From NCBI RefSeq assembly GCF_003010955.1, contig NZ_PGGO01000009.1:148558-212557 (forward strand): a stretch of 64,000 bases of DNA, read 5' to 3'. The translations under genes and the position numbers were made by a program. The number at the start of each line of letters is the position of its first letter. Position 1 is the first letter of the stretch. The notes under the pieces are model-generated. The model was given only the letters and a program-made list of their open reading frames with translations, did not search any database and was not told where the DNA came from. The DNA comes from Phyllobacterium brassicacearum. GTDB taxonomy: Bacteria > Pseudomonadota > Alphaproteobacteria > Rhizobiales > Rhizobiaceae. Shown piece by piece: positions 46,879 to 55,462 of the stretch.

Positions 46879-47271
46879 TCAATTCAATGTCCGCAGTTGA
46901 TCAGGCAGATCGAGGGAGAAAGCAGGTATCTCGATGTCGAAACGCTCCCCCGTTTCGGCCTGCATCGTATAGCGGCCGGTCATGACGCCCGATGTTGTGG
47001 TAAGCGGACAACCTGAAGAGTACTGAAAACTATCGCCGGGATTAAGAATCGGCTGTTCGCCGATGACACCGGGTCCGCGCACTTCTTCCACATGCCCATT
47101 ACCATCGGTGATCTTCCAGTAGCGTGCTCGCAATTGCACGGTTCCTTCCGATTCATTGGCAATGGTGATCCTGTAGCCCCACACATAGCGATTTTCTTCC
47201 GGATTGGATTGCTCCTCCAGATAGAATGGTTCAACAGTCACTTCGATATCGCGCGTGATAGCTCTATACAT
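46879..47271 (-). CDS. apaG: ApaG family protein
   Basis: A 130-residue fibronectin-III-like protein. Family blocks [39 protein letters not shown] and [17 protein letters not shown] are intact, including the GxGxxG-like turn. ApaG has been linked to Co/Mg tolerance and diadenosine-tetraphosphate levels, but its biochemical role is unclear. It is transcribed towards the small membrane protein. Confidence 0.92.
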   Translation of the reverse strand: MYRAITRDIEVTVEPFYLEEQSNPEENRYVWGYRITIANESEGTVQLRARYWKITDGNGHVEEVRGPGVIGEQPILNPGDSFQYSSGCPLTTTSGVMTGRYTMQAETGERFDIEIPAFSLDLPDQLRTLN

Positions 47272-47320
47272 ACCTGCTCTCAGTCTATGTATCTGATATC
47301 GCGACTCAAAGCCTTCGCGT

Positions 47321-47342
47321 CAACCGCCCATGCGGGCGGTTG
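47321..47342. other. Perfect GC hairpin in the apaG/YjbR divergent promoter region
   Basis: CAACCGCCC (47321-47329), loop ATGC and GGGCGGTTG (47334-47342) form a 9-bp stem. It lies 50 bp from the apaG start and 81 bp before the YjbR-family start. No T-run follows in either direction, so it is not a clear terminator. Confidence 0.55.
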
Positions 47343-47422
47343 CATTTAAATCATTCGTGATCGGCCAATTTATCGCTAATATAGTGGAGAACGCTGTTCC
47401 GTGGAGCTAAGCAATAATATTG

Positions 47423-47758
47423 ATGAGCCTCGAGTCATTTGCAGAGATGGCCCTTTCTTTTCCTGAATCTATTCAGGGGAGCCATTTTGGCACGACGGAT
47501 TTCCGGGTGAACGGCAAAATCTTTGCAACTTTGCGTCCTGGGAAGCAGCGTGGAGTGTTGTCGCTTTCACGAGGTGATCAGGCGCTCTTGCGCGAAACGT
47601 CGGCCGGTATGTTCGAGCCGGTGCCAGGAAGCTGGGGCGAAAAGGGGTGGACCTTCGTCATTCTCGACAATGCCGATCCGGACGCTGTGCGCCACGCGAT
47701 GGCCATGGCCTGGAAAAAGGCCGCGCCGAAGTCTGTCTCGGCGCGACATGTGCTTTGA
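47423..47758 (+). CDS. MmcQ/YjbR-family protein
   Basis: A 111-residue protein of the MmcQ/YjbR (DUF419) family. Typical elements are FPESIQGSHFGTTDFRVNGK near the N-terminus and the GWTFVILDNADPDAVRHAM segment near the C-terminus. Members have a double-psi-like fold and have been suggested to bind DNA, without firm proof. ATG 47423 is preferred over a TTG one codon before. The stop is one base from the convergent metZ stop. Confidence 0.85.
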   Translation: MSLESFAEMALSFPESIQGSHFGTTDFRVNGKIFATLRPGKQRGVLSLSRGDQALLRETSAGMFEPVPGSWGEKGWTFVILDNADPDAVRHAMAMAWKKAAPKSVSARHVL

Positions 47759-47759
47759 A

Positions 47760-48953
47760 CTAGCGAGCCGCCCTGAGCGCCGTATCGAGATCGTCGATCA
47801 GGTCGTTCACGTCTTCGAGCCCGACTGACAGCCGCAGCAGGCCATCGGAAATTCCCAGCTCAGCTCGCGCCTCGTCGGTGAGGTTCTTGTGCGTCGTCGT
47901 AGTTGGATGTGTGATCAGGCTCTTTGAATCGCCAAGATTGTTGGAAATCTGGACGATTTCCAGCTCATTCTCGACCGTGAAGGTAGCCTTCTTGCCGCCC
48001 TTGACCTCGAACGCGATCAACGTTGAACCACCCGTCATCTGCTTGGCGACGATATCGGCCTGCGGGTGATCGGCGCGTCCTGGGTAAAGGACTTTGGCGA
48101 CAGCCGGATGTTCGCCAAGAAAGTCGGCAATCTTCGCCGCATTTGCGGTCTGCTGCTGCACCCGCACCACCAGCGTCTCCAGACCCTTGAGCATTACCCA
48201 TGAATTAAACGGGCTGAGGCCTGGACCCGTATGGCGGAAATATTCGTGGAGATTTTCATCGATCCATTGCTTGTCGGAGAGGATCATGCCGCCCAGACAG
48301 CGGCCATGGCCATCAATATGCTTGGTCGTGGAATAGATGACGATATGTGCTCCGAGTTCCAGCGGTTTCTGGAACAGGGGCGTTGCAAAGACATTGTCGA
48401 CGATGAGCTTCGCGTCAACGGAATTGGCGACCTGCGCCACCGCGGCAATGTCGATGACTTCGAGGGTCGGGTTTGTGGGGCTCTCGAGGAACAGCACCTT
48501 GGTGTTGGGGCGGATTGCGTTTTGCCAATTTTCGATTTTGGAGCCGTCGATCAGCGTGAAGTCGACGCCGTAACGCGGCAACAGGGTCTCGATGATGTAA
48601 CGGCAAGAGCCGAACATTGCGCGCGCCGCGAGGACGTGATCACCCGCCCTGACCTGACAAAGGATCGCCGCGGCCACCGCAGCCATCCCCGAAGCAGTAG
48701 CGCGTGCGTCTTCTGCCCCCTCCAGAGCGCACATACGCTTTTCGAACATGTCGGTGGTCGGGTTGGCGTAGCGCGAATAGATGAAACCCGGCTCTTCACC
48801 TTTGAAACGCGCCTCAGCCGCTTCCGCACTTGGATAGACAAAACCCTGCGTCAGAAACAGGGCTTCAGATGTTTCACCAAAGCCGGAGCGCAAGGTTCCG
48901 GCATGAACGAGTTGTGTTGCGGGGCGCAGTTTGCGGGTGGTTACCTTGGTCAT
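47760..48953 (-). CDS. metZ: O-succinylhomoserine sulfhydrylase
   Basis: A 397-residue Cys/Met-metabolism PLP enzyme that condenses O-succinylhomoserine with sulfide to form homocysteine. The PLP Lys is in VIYSTTKHIDGHGRCLGG near residue 208; the SRYANPTTDMFEKR and GDSKSLITHPTTTTH blocks fit MetZ. ATG 48953 (MTKVTTRKLRPATQLV) is preferred over an in-frame ATG ten codons upstream. It is preceded by a SAM-II riboswitch and an intrinsic terminator on the same strand, so it is switched off when SAM is plentiful. Confidence 0.93.
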   Translation of the reverse strand: MTKVTTRKLRPATQLVHAGTLRSGFGETSEALFLTQGFVYPSAEAAEARFKGEEPGFIYSRYANPTTDMFEKRMCALEGAEDARATASGMAAVAAAILCQVRAGDHVLAARAMFGSCRYIIETLLPRYGVDFTLIDGSKIENWQNAIRPNTKVLFLESPTNPTLEVIDIAAVAQVANSVDAKLIVDNVFATPLFQKPLELGAHIVIYSTTKHIDGHGRCLGGMILSDKQWIDENLHEYFRHTGPGLSPFNSWVMLKGLETLVVRVQQQTANAAKIADFLGEHPAVAKVLYPGRADHPQADIVAKQMTGGSTLIAFEVKGGKKATFTVENELEIVQISNNLGDSKSLITHPTTTTHKNLTDEARAELGISDGLLRLSVGLEDVNDLIDDLDTALRAAR

Positions 48954-48984
48954 CGTCTTCTCAATCTGCCAGAATCTGGCCAAT

Positions 48985-49020
48985 AAAAAACCGGCCTTGC
49001 GTGAATCGCAAAAAGGCCGG
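48985..49020 (-). terminator. Riboswitch-linked intrinsic terminator upstream of metZ
   Basis: On the minus strand CCGGCCTT (49020-49013) pairs with AAGGCCGG (48998-48991) through a longer TGCG/CGCA extension and is followed by six T residues. It lies between the SAM-II element and the metZ start, as expected for an expression platform. Confidence 0.85.
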
Positions 49021-49027
49021 ACGAGAC

Positions 49028-49089
49028 CGGGCCTCTTTTAGCAAATTATTTAACGTGGCTGCAAGCCGGCCGGCCAAATCACCACGGGA
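49028..49089 (-). ncRNA. SAM-II riboswitch (metA RNA family)
   Basis: The minus strand carries the conserved SAM-II elements in order: P1 5' strand CGTGG, then TGATTTGGCC, then TTGCAGCCACGTTAAATAA with P1 closed by CCACG, and the pseudoknot/ligand segment GCTAAAAGAGG. This H-type pseudoknot binds S-adenosylmethionine and is typical upstream of metA, metX and metZ in alphaproteobacteria. A terminator follows, so SAM binding should reduce metZ expression. Confidence 0.88.
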
Positions 49090-49166
49090 TAAAACTGCTT
49101 TAATCCTCTTGGCGGCTTGCGTCAATCGGGTGAGTCGCTAAAGCTTTTCTCTCTTAAAGCATGGTC

Positions 49167-49210
49167 GCAATTCCGGACGGAAAACCGGGTTCCACTTTTC
49201 CTGGAATTGC
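49167..49210. repeat. Imperfect palindromic intergenic repeat before dcd
   Basis: Nested inverted repeats GCAATTCC...GGAATTGC (outer) and GGAAAA...TTTTCC (inner) span 49167-49210. Similar GC-rich palindromes are dispersed in intergenic regions of this order, but I did not find a second copy in this window. Confidence 0.6.
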
Positions 49211-49234
49211 TCTGGTTTGGTATTGGCGGACGAC

Positions 49235-50326
49235 ATGGCGAGACGTGAAGCGGGCATATTGGCGGACAGTGGCATCAGGGCGCTGCATCAGGCGGGCGCG
49301 TTAAAGACTGCCCGCATATTTGACGGCGATCAAATTCAGCCAGCCAGCCTCGACCTGCGGCTCGGCCTGAAAGCTTACCGTGTTCGCGCCAGTTTCATGC
49401 CGGGGCCCGGAACCCCGGTGATCGACAAACTGGATCGCCTGAAGCTGCATGAGATCGATCTGACCGAAGGCGCAGTTCTGGAAACCGGTTGCGTTTATAT
49501 TGTGCCGCTGTTGGAGAGCTTGAGCTTGCCAGCAGAAGTGTCTGCCTCCGCCAACCCGAAAAGTTCGACGGGCCGGCTCGACATTTTCACGCGCGTGATT
49601 GTCGACGGCGCGCAGGAATTCGACAAGGTACCAGCAGGCTACCATGGTCCGCTCTATCTGGAAGTAAGCCCGCGCACGTTTCCGATCGTTGCGCGGACCG
49701 GCTCACGCCTGTCGCAGATACGTTTCCGCACCGGCCGCGCCCAACTGGAAGAGACCGAGCTGACGGCTTTGCACTCGGCTGAAACGCTCGTCGCGTCCGA
49801 CACGCCGAATATTTCCGGTGGTGGCATCGCCCTTTCGATCGATCTGACGGGCGACGCGAACGGCTTGGTCGGCTATCGCGGCAAACACCACACCGGCGTT
49901 GTCGATGTCGATAAGCGCGGGGCGCACGACCTCTTCGATTTCTGGGAACCGATCCACGATCGCGGCGCGCGCGAGCTGGTGCTGGATCCGGATGAGTTCT
50001 ACATTCTCGTTTCACGCGAGGCTGTGCATGTGCCGCCGCTCTATGCTGCTGAAATGACGCCTTTCGATCCGCTCGTGGGTGAGTTTCGCGTCCACTATGC
50101 CGGTTTCTTTGATCCGGGCTTTGGTCACACGGCGGCCGGCGGAACTGGCAGCCGCGCCGTCCTTGAGGTTCGAAGTCACGAAGTGCCGTTCATCCTGGAA
50201 CACGGACAGATTGTCGGACGGCTGATCTACGAGCATATGCTGGAGCGGCCCAATGCGCTTTATGGTACTGATCTCGGTTCCAACTACCAGGCGCAGGGTC
50301 TGAAACTTTCCAAGCATTTCAGGTGA
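49235..50326 (+). CDS. dcd: 2'-deoxycytidine 5'-triphosphate deaminase, double-length form
   Basis: A 363-residue protein of the dCTP deaminase/dUTPase superfamily, almost twice the usual Dcd length of about 190. It converts dCTP to dUTP for thymidylate synthesis. The first half has IQPASLDLRLG and SANPKSSTGRLDIFTRV; the second has HHTGVVDVDKRG and a Dcd-like end (EHGQIVGRLIYEHM), consistent with two fused trimer-fold domains. ATG 49235 is the likely start. The gene is divergent from metZ. Confidence 0.88.
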   Translation: MARREAGILADSGIRALHQAGALKTARIFDGDQIQPASLDLRLGLKAYRVRASFMPGPGTPVIDKLDRLKLHEIDLTEGAVLETGCVYIVPLLESLSLPAEVSASANPKSSTGRLDIFTRVIVDGAQEFDKVPAGYHGPLYLEVSPRTFPIVARTGSRLSQIRFRTGRAQLEETELTALHSAETLVASDTPNISGGGIALSIDLTGDANGLVGYRGKHHTGVVDVDKRGAHDLFDFWEPIHDRGARELVLDPDEFYILVSREAVHVPPLYAAEMTPFDPLVGEFRVHYAGFFDPGFGHTAAGGTGSRAVLEVRSHEVPFILEHGQIVGRLIYEHMLERPNALYGTDLGSNYQAQGLKLSKHFR

Positions 50327-50382
50327 CAGACGAATCCGGTTGACTATCGGGCCGGGCTGCTCTTGATTTAATGCAGTGATTT

Positions 50383-50456
50383 GCGGGTGTAGTTCAATGG
50401 TAGAACGGCAGCTTCCCAAGCTGCATACGAGGGTTCGATTCCCTTCACCCGCTCCA
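50383..50456 (+). tRNA. tRNA-Gly (anticodon CCC)
   Basis: The plus strand folds into a cloverleaf of 74 nt: acceptor GCGGGTG/CACCCGC, D arm GTTC-AATGGTA-GAAC, anticodon stem GCAGC/GCTGC with loop TTCCCAA (anticodon CCC) and T arm AGGGT/CCCTT-type. CCA is encoded. It reads the GGG glycine codon. Confidence 0.95.
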
Positions 50457-50534
50457 CTTGCCTGCCTCCTGCTTGCACCAAACCACATATCACCATATGT
50501 CAGAAGCATTGGTGTCGCCAACGCTGGAGAAAAC

Positions 50535-50801
50535 ATGTCGGAAGGAATGAATCGCTTTTTGGGTGATACGCCTGGACGGGTCCTCGTGAAACTCATCCTT
50601 GTTTCGTTGGTTGTCGGCGTTGTTATGAATGCATTCGACTGGTCTCCGATGGATATTCTTTATGGCGTGGAAAATTTCGTCCGCCGCATCTGGAATCTGG
50701 GCTTTGGAGCAATCGAACGCTTTGCCGCCTATTTCCTGCTTGGAGCAGTGGTGGTCATCCCGTGCTTCATTATACTGAGGCTGCTGAGCTATAGACGCTG
50801 A
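50535..50801 (+). CDS. DUF6460-like small membrane protein
   Basis: An 88-residue protein from ATG 50535 with GGAGAAAAC upstream. Two hydrophobic helices (VLVKLILVSLVVGVVMNAF and AAYFLLGAVVVIPCFII) flank a loop with the Asp-Trp pattern FDWSPMDILYGVENF. It resembles a conserved small inner-membrane family of this order (DUF6460) without known function. Confidence 0.78.
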   Translation: MSEGMNRFLGDTPGRVLVKLILVSLVVGVVMNAFDWSPMDILYGVENFVRRIWNLGFGAIERFAAYFLLGAVVVIPCFIILRLLSYRR

Positions 50802-50889
50802 TTTGCTAACGCTGTCCTTTTGCGCGATCTCGACTCGAATGGGCCACAATTGCTGAATATCGGCATGTCGTCTCATTCGGGAAGCGTCT

Positions 50890-51387
50890 ATGTCTGAAAC
50901 GAAATCCTGCCTGTCCCGCCGCAATTTCTTGGAGTTTGCCGCGGTCACCGTAATTTTGCCGCTGGCTGCCTGCCAGACCGTCATGCGTTCGCCGGGGAAG
51001 AGTGCTGGCGCTTCGGCGTCCGCCACGTCGGACGTCCAGGCCATCCGCTCCGCGAGCGGTCTTGGCGGACTATCTGCCGATCCGATACTTGAGCGTGCTG
51101 CCCTGCAGCAGGCCGTTTATATGGCGAGCGCCGGCCGCATGAGCCACACAACGAGCTGGGGCCACAGTTTCTCGTCGCGGGTGAGAGATAACGAGATCCG
51201 TGGCCTGGCCGCAGAGAACATCGCCATGGGCAGGATGGATCTGGACGAGCTTTTCGCCAGATGGATGGCCTCGCCACCGCATCGGCGCAACATGCTGGAT
51301 CCGAAGTTTACCCGCTTCGGCCTAGCCTATGCAGAGGCTGCGAATGGCAGCGCCGAGCGCTACTGGGCCTTGGTGCTTGCAAGCTAG
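50890..51387 (+). CDS. CAP/SCP-domain lipoprotein with twin-arginine signal
   Basis: A 165-residue protein. The N-terminus SRRNFLEFAAVTVI has the twin-Arg pattern SRRNFLE, and PLAACQT is a lipobox, so it is probably a Tat-exported lipoprotein. The CAP domain (about 60-160) shows LERAALQQAVYMASAGRMSH, WGHSFSSRV, AAENIAMG and WMASPPHRRNMLDPKFTRFG. Such bacterial YkwD-type proteins are envelope-associated; catalytic activity is unproven. Confidence 0.87.
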   Translation: MSETKSCLSRRNFLEFAAVTVILPLAACQTVMRSPGKSAGASASATSDVQAIRSASGLGGLSADPILERAALQQAVYMASAGRMSHTTSWGHSFSSRVRDNEIRGLAAENIAMGRMDLDELFARWMASPPHRRNMLDPKFTRFGLAYAEAANGSAERYWALVLAS

Positions 51388-51487
51388 ACGACAACATCCG
51401 TTCGCATTGAAGGATAAGGCTGGAAAAGGGCGTGATCCGGTGGCATACAGCATAGACGGCCAAACGGCTAATCTGCGGTGCCTCTCC

Positions 51488-52843
51488 ATGACGATCGAAG
51501 CCTCCTCTGCGCTCGGAACAAAGGTTGTTCGCCCATTCGAGGTAACCAACCGTTTGATGCTGGCAATCACAATACCGGTGATGCTGGCGTCGCTCACGAC
51601 ACCGCTGCTCGGACTTGTCGATACCGCTGTTATCGGTCAGCTCGGTGACCCGCATCTGCTGGGCGGTCTGGCCATTGGCGCGCTGGTCTTCGACTTTCTG
51701 TTTTCGACGATGAATTTTCTTCGCTCTGGCACAACGGGGCTGGTGGCACAGGCCATGGGCCGGCATGACAATGTGGAGCAGCAGGCCGTGTTTTGGCGCG
51801 CGATCGGTATCGCCGTTGTGGTGGGCGTGCTGTTCATTGCCGCGACACCCCTCATACTCAGCGCCACAATCGGCTTCATGGATCCAGACAAGGCCGTTGC
51901 AGATGCCATGTCGACCTATGTCTCGATCCGTCTCCTGTCGTCGCCAATGGCGCTTGGCAATTTTGTCGTCCTCGGATTGCTGTTAGGGCAGGGCAAAGCC
52001 ATGCAGGGGCTGTATCTCCAGCTTCTGCTCAATGGTGTCAATGTCGTGATGACTATTTGGTTGGGTCTCGTCATGGACTGGGGTGTCACGGGTATCGCCT
52101 GGGGTACCGTGCTCGGCGAGAGTGCAGCCTTGGTCGTCGGTCTGGTCATGATTTACCGGCAGTTCCGTACCGTCGCCAATCCGTCTCGAGCACGCATCCT
52201 TGACGTTCACGAAATACGCCGGATGTTCACGGTCAACCGCGATATCATGCTGCGCTCGTTCTTCCTCCTGATCGCCTATGCCTATTTTACCCGCGCCGGA
52301 ACGCAGGCGGGTGCTGTGACGTTGGCAACCAACGCCGTACTTATGAACTTCCTGCTGATCTCCGGCTACCTGATCGATGGCGTGACCACTGCAGCCGAAC
52401 AGATTTCTGGACGAGCTGTTGGCGCGCATTATCGCCCGGCATTCGATCGTGGCGTCAAACTGTCGTTCGTGTGGGGAATGGTGCTCGCGACGGTGATGGC
52501 GGCTTTCTTTCTCATCTTCGGCGATTCGATCGTTGCTTTCTTGATCAAGTCCGATGAGGTGCAAACCATGGCGTCACATTATCTGCCGTGGGCTGCATTG
52601 GCGCCTGTTGTCGGCCTGCTGGCTTTCCACATGGATGGCGTGTTCATCGGGGCAACATGGTCGCGTGACATGCGCAACATGATGGTCCTGTCGCTGACCG
52701 GCTATTTTGCTGCCTATTTCATCCTGCCAATTTACTTCGGCAATCACGGCCTCTGGCTGGCGTTGCACCTGTTTCTCGGATTGCGTGGTCTTTCGCTTTT
52801 GTCGATCCTGCCCAGCCGGGCGCGGGTGCAGTTTGCTGATTAA
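51488..52843 (+). CDS. MATE-family efflux transporter
   Basis: A 451-residue membrane protein with about twelve helices in two halves. The N-terminal VMLASLTTPLLGLVDTAVIG and the corresponding second-half YLIDGVTTAAEQISGRAVGA are MATE landmarks; the protein is closest to the DinF-like subgroup. It would export organic cations or drugs using an ion gradient. ATG 51488 begins the homology; a longer open frame upstream has non-family sequence. The 3' end overlaps the convergent pyrD by four bases. Confidence 0.88.
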   Translation: MTIEASSALGTKVVRPFEVTNRLMLAITIPVMLASLTTPLLGLVDTAVIGQLGDPHLLGGLAIGALVFDFLFSTMNFLRSGTTGLVAQAMGRHDNVEQQAVFWRAIGIAVVVGVLFIAATPLILSATIGFMDPDKAVADAMSTYVSIRLLSSPMALGNFVVLGLLLGQGKAMQGLYLQLLLNGVNVVMTIWLGLVMDWGVTGIAWGTVLGESAALVVGLVMIYRQFRTVANPSRARILDVHEIRRMFTVNRDIMLRSFFLLIAYAYFTRAGTQAGAVTLATNAVLMNFLLISGYLIDGVTTAAEQISGRAVGAHYRPAFDRGVKLSFVWGMVLATVMAAFFLIFGDSIVAFLIKSDEVQTMASHYLPWAALAPVVGLLAFHMDGVFIGATWSRDMRNMMVLSLTGYFAAYFILPIYFGNHGLWLALHLFLGLRGLSLLSILPSRARVQFAD

Positions 52844-53928
52844 GCGGGGATAGGCTTCTTTGCCCAATCCGCCACATCACAATCGCGCAAGGCGGCGATT
52901 GTGGTGATCCGGTCGCGCATGAGAGCGGCGGACAGACCCTTGACGATCTCACCCGCCAGACCGGGACCATGATAGATCAAGCTGGTGTAGAGCTGCACAA
53001 GGTCCGCACCAGCCCGAATTTTCGCGATTGCAGTTGCGGCGCTGTCGACGCCGCCGACGCCGATAAGCGGTAATTCGGGTCCAACGCGCTGGCGCATCTT
53101 TGCCAGCACGATTGTCGAACGCTCAAACAGCGGGGTTCCGGAGAGGCCGCCAGCTTCGCCTACGTTTCGCGAGCTCCTCAGACCGGTACGCGAAAGAGTC
53201 GTATTGGAGATTATCAATCCATCCAGAGGGTGCAGAGCAACCTCTGCGGCGATATCGTCAAGGCTGGTTTCCGCCAGATCGGGTGCGATCTTCAGAAAGA
53301 CTGGTCGCCTGACGCCGGGCTGCGCGTCACGTTCTTCCAATACCGCGCCCAGCAGTTCCTTGAGACTTTCCCGTGCCTGCAGATCGCGAAGTCCCGGTGT
53401 ATTGGGGGAAGAGATATTGACGGTGAAATAGCTCGCCAACGAGTGGAATTTCCGGATGCCCATCACATAGTCGGCAACACGATCAGCGGATTCCTTGTTG
53501 GCGCCGATATTCACGCCGACGATGCCGGCATGCGAGCGCCGTTCGGTCAGCAGGCGAAACGCAGGCTCATGTCCCTGATTGTTGAATCCAAGCCTGTTGA
53601 TTACCGCTTTGTCCTCGACAAGGCGGAAAATGCGCGGCTTTGGATTACCGGATTGGGCCAGGGGTGTGAGCGTGCCGACTTCGGCAAAGCCAAAGCCGAG
53701 CTTCAGCAGCGCGTCCGGCACCTCGGCATTCTTGTCGTAGCCTGCTGCCATGCCAAGCGGATTGGGAAAACTGAGACCGGCAACAGCGACACGCAGTGCC
53801 GGATCGTTATTCGGCACACAGGCCGGCACCAAGCCGGTTTTCAAAGCCTTGATCGAAAGACCATGGGCATCTTCCGGATCGAGCGAGAACAGCATCCTGC
53901 GGCCAATCGATTGGAACAATCCGCTCAT
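52840..53928 (-). CDS. pyrD: Dihydroorotate dehydrogenase (quinone), class 2
   Basis: A 362-residue FMN enzyme of pyrimidine synthesis that oxidises dihydroorotate and reduces membrane quinone. The N-terminal helix (FQSIGRRMLFSLDPEDAH) is the class 2 membrane anchor. The core has GMAAGYDKNAEVPDALL, the catalytic Ser in FTVNISSPNTPGLRDLQ near residue 175 and the FMN phosphate loop LIGVGGVDSAATAIAKIRAGA. ATG overlaps the DUF952 gene by four bases, giving a two-gene operon. Confidence 0.95.
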   Translation of the reverse strand: MSGLFQSIGRRMLFSLDPEDAHGLSIKALKTGLVPACVPNNDPALRVAVAGLSFPNPLGMAAGYDKNAEVPDALLKLGFGFAEVGTLTPLAQSGNPKPRIFRLVEDKAVINRLGFNNQGHEPAFRLLTERRSHAGIVGVNIGANKESADRVADYVMGIRKFHSLASYFTVNISSPNTPGLRDLQARESLKELLGAVLEERDAQPGVRRPVFLKIAPDLAETSLDDIAAEVALHPLDGLIISNTTLSRTGLRSSRNVGEAGGLSGTPLFERSTIVLAKMRQRVGPELPLIGVGGVDSAATAIAKIRAGADLVQLYTSLIYHGPGLAGEIVKGLSAALMRDRITTIAALRDCDVADWAKKPIPA

Positions 53929-54272
53929 GCCGTCATCTCCGGAAAGACGTGTTTGCCATCGCTGCCAAGCGGCAACGGTCTCACCCAGCGAACGGCGGCG
54001 AGCGGTAACGATGCATAAAGATGCGGGAAGAGGTCCCCGCCGCGCGAGACTTCATATTTCAGCGCATCGCCAAGCCGGTCTGTCTCAACGGCAATAAGCA
54101 GAAGGTCGTCCTGGTCGGCAAAATGCTTCGCAGCCGTCTCCATTGCCTGGACGGCAGTCGAGAAGTGAATATAGCCATCCGCGTGGTCGACGGATGCGCC
54201 GTCAAACACGCCTTTTTCCTCGGCAGCCTGCCACAGCGCGCGTGGAGCAATCTTGTAAATCAGCTGGGTCAT
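53925..54272 (-). CDS. DUF952-family protein
   Basis: A 115-residue protein matching DUF952 (MTQLIYKIAPRALWQAAEE, then DGYIHFSTAVQAMETAAKHF, and a C-terminal LPLGSDGKHVFPE). The family is related to ART-fold proteins and is often encoded immediately before pyrD, as here with ATGA overlap. No biochemical function is established. Confidence 0.87.
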   Translation of the reverse strand: MTQLIYKIAPRALWQAAEEKGVFDGASVDHADGYIHFSTAVQAMETAAKHFADQDDLLLIAVETDRLGDALKYEVSRGGDLFPHLYASLPLAAVRWVRPLPLGSDGKHVFPEMTA

Positions 54273-54408
54273 GAGCGTTTTACTAGACGCAAAACCGCAA
54301 TACGCAAAGGGTAGAGTAGCAAGGGTAACAGAAATCTCATCCTGTTTCAGATTTTCGGCGTATTATTTCGTCATGCTCGTGCAACGCCAAAACGTTGGAG
54401 GTTCATCC

Positions 54409-54849
54409 ATGTCAGGAACACGCACTCTGGTGATCGCTCTCGCGGCTGGCTCCTTGTGGTCATTCGCTGCGCCGGCTCAGGAAACCACGACTTACACGCT
54501 GGAGAAAACCGACGACGGTTATGTTCGCATGAACAACAAGACGGGCGAGATGTCGATCTGTCAGGAGAAAGCGGGGCAGCTCATCTGTAAGCTCGCGGCT
54601 GAAGAGCGGACAGCCTATGAGGAGGATATAGCCGACCTCAAAACGCGCGTCACAAAGCTCGAGGAAACTGTAGCAGGCATGGGCAAGATTCCGCCTGTCG
54701 TGCGCGATGCCCTCCCGTCCGATGAAGAGTTCGAAAAGGGCCTCAGCTACATGGAAAAATTCATGCGCCGGTTCATGGGGATCGCCAAGGAATTCGACAA
54801 CGACAATAGCGGAACCAAGCCCGAGCAACCGACGCCACAAAAGACCTGA
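54409..54849 (+). CDS. Exported protein of unknown function
   Basis: A 146-residue protein from ATG 54409 with TTGGAGG eight bases upstream. The signal peptide TLVIALAAGSLWSFAAPAQ predicts export. The mature part has YTLEKTDDGYVRMNNKTGEM, two Cys residues (MSICQEKAGQLICKL), then a helical segment (DIADLKTRVTKLEETVAGMG) that may form a coiled coil. It looks like a conserved periplasmic protein of this order without named function. Confidence 0.8.
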   Translation: MSGTRTLVIALAAGSLWSFAAPAQETTTYTLEKTDDGYVRMNNKTGEMSICQEKAGQLICKLAAEERTAYEEDIADLKTRVTKLEETVAGMGKIPPVVRDALPSDEEFEKGLSYMEKFMRRFMGIAKEFDNDNSGTKPEQPTPQKT

Positions 54850-54973
54850 AGCGTGAATGCCGGATGTCAGGATATTGGCAGCATGTTCACTCTATTTTGG
54901 ATAGTTTGTTCTTGATTTGTTCGTCAATATGGTAGACTTTAGTCGCTCTGAATTTTCCTCTGGGAGCGGTAAA

Positions 54974-55417
54974 ATGATTGCAGTGCCAACACTGATTGGA
55001 GAAGTGTCGATCAGGCTTTTTGTCCGCCATGGTGACCAGCAGAAAGCTCTGGATTTCTACGAGAATGTCTTCGGCGCCAAAGTTGTCGGCCGCCCATATC
55101 GGCATAACGGTGAATTGATTGCTGCCGAAATGCGCATGGGTGCGTCGATGGTGATGATAGTCGGTGCGAACCCAAAGCGCGATGCAGACGCATCACTTGG
55201 TGGCCCACGATCGATTCATGCCATCGGTGCAACGCCCGTCATGCTTGATATTCATGTCGATGATGTCGATCGGGTCATGCACCATGCTGTCGCCGAAGGC
55301 GGGCGTCTGCGCAACGAGGTGGAAACGCTGGACAGCGGCGATCGCGCCGGCGTGCTGACTGATCCGTTTGGTCACCTCTGGGTCGTCAAGTCGCAATACA
55401 AACATCTGGCGGCATAG
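54974..55417 (+). CDS. VOC-family (glyoxalase-like) protein
   Basis: A 147-residue vicinal-oxygen-chelate protein. ATG 54974 follows GGGAGCGG. The paired beta-alpha-beta units show KALDFYENVFGAKVVGRPY and LDIHVDDVDRVMHHAVAEGG, and the end is DPFGHLWVVKSQ, typical of PhnB-like VOC proteins. Substrate unknown. Confidence 0.84.
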   Translation: MIAVPTLIGEVSIRLFVRHGDQQKALDFYENVFGAKVVGRPYRHNGELIAAEMRMGASMVMIVGANPKRDADASLGGPRSIHAIGATPVMLDIHVDDVDRVMHHAVAEGGRLRNEVETLDSGDRAGVLTDPFGHLWVVKSQYKHLAA

Positions 55418-55462
55418 GATCGAGCAACCGGCCGTGATTTCGGCCAGTTGCAAGGTCAATGG

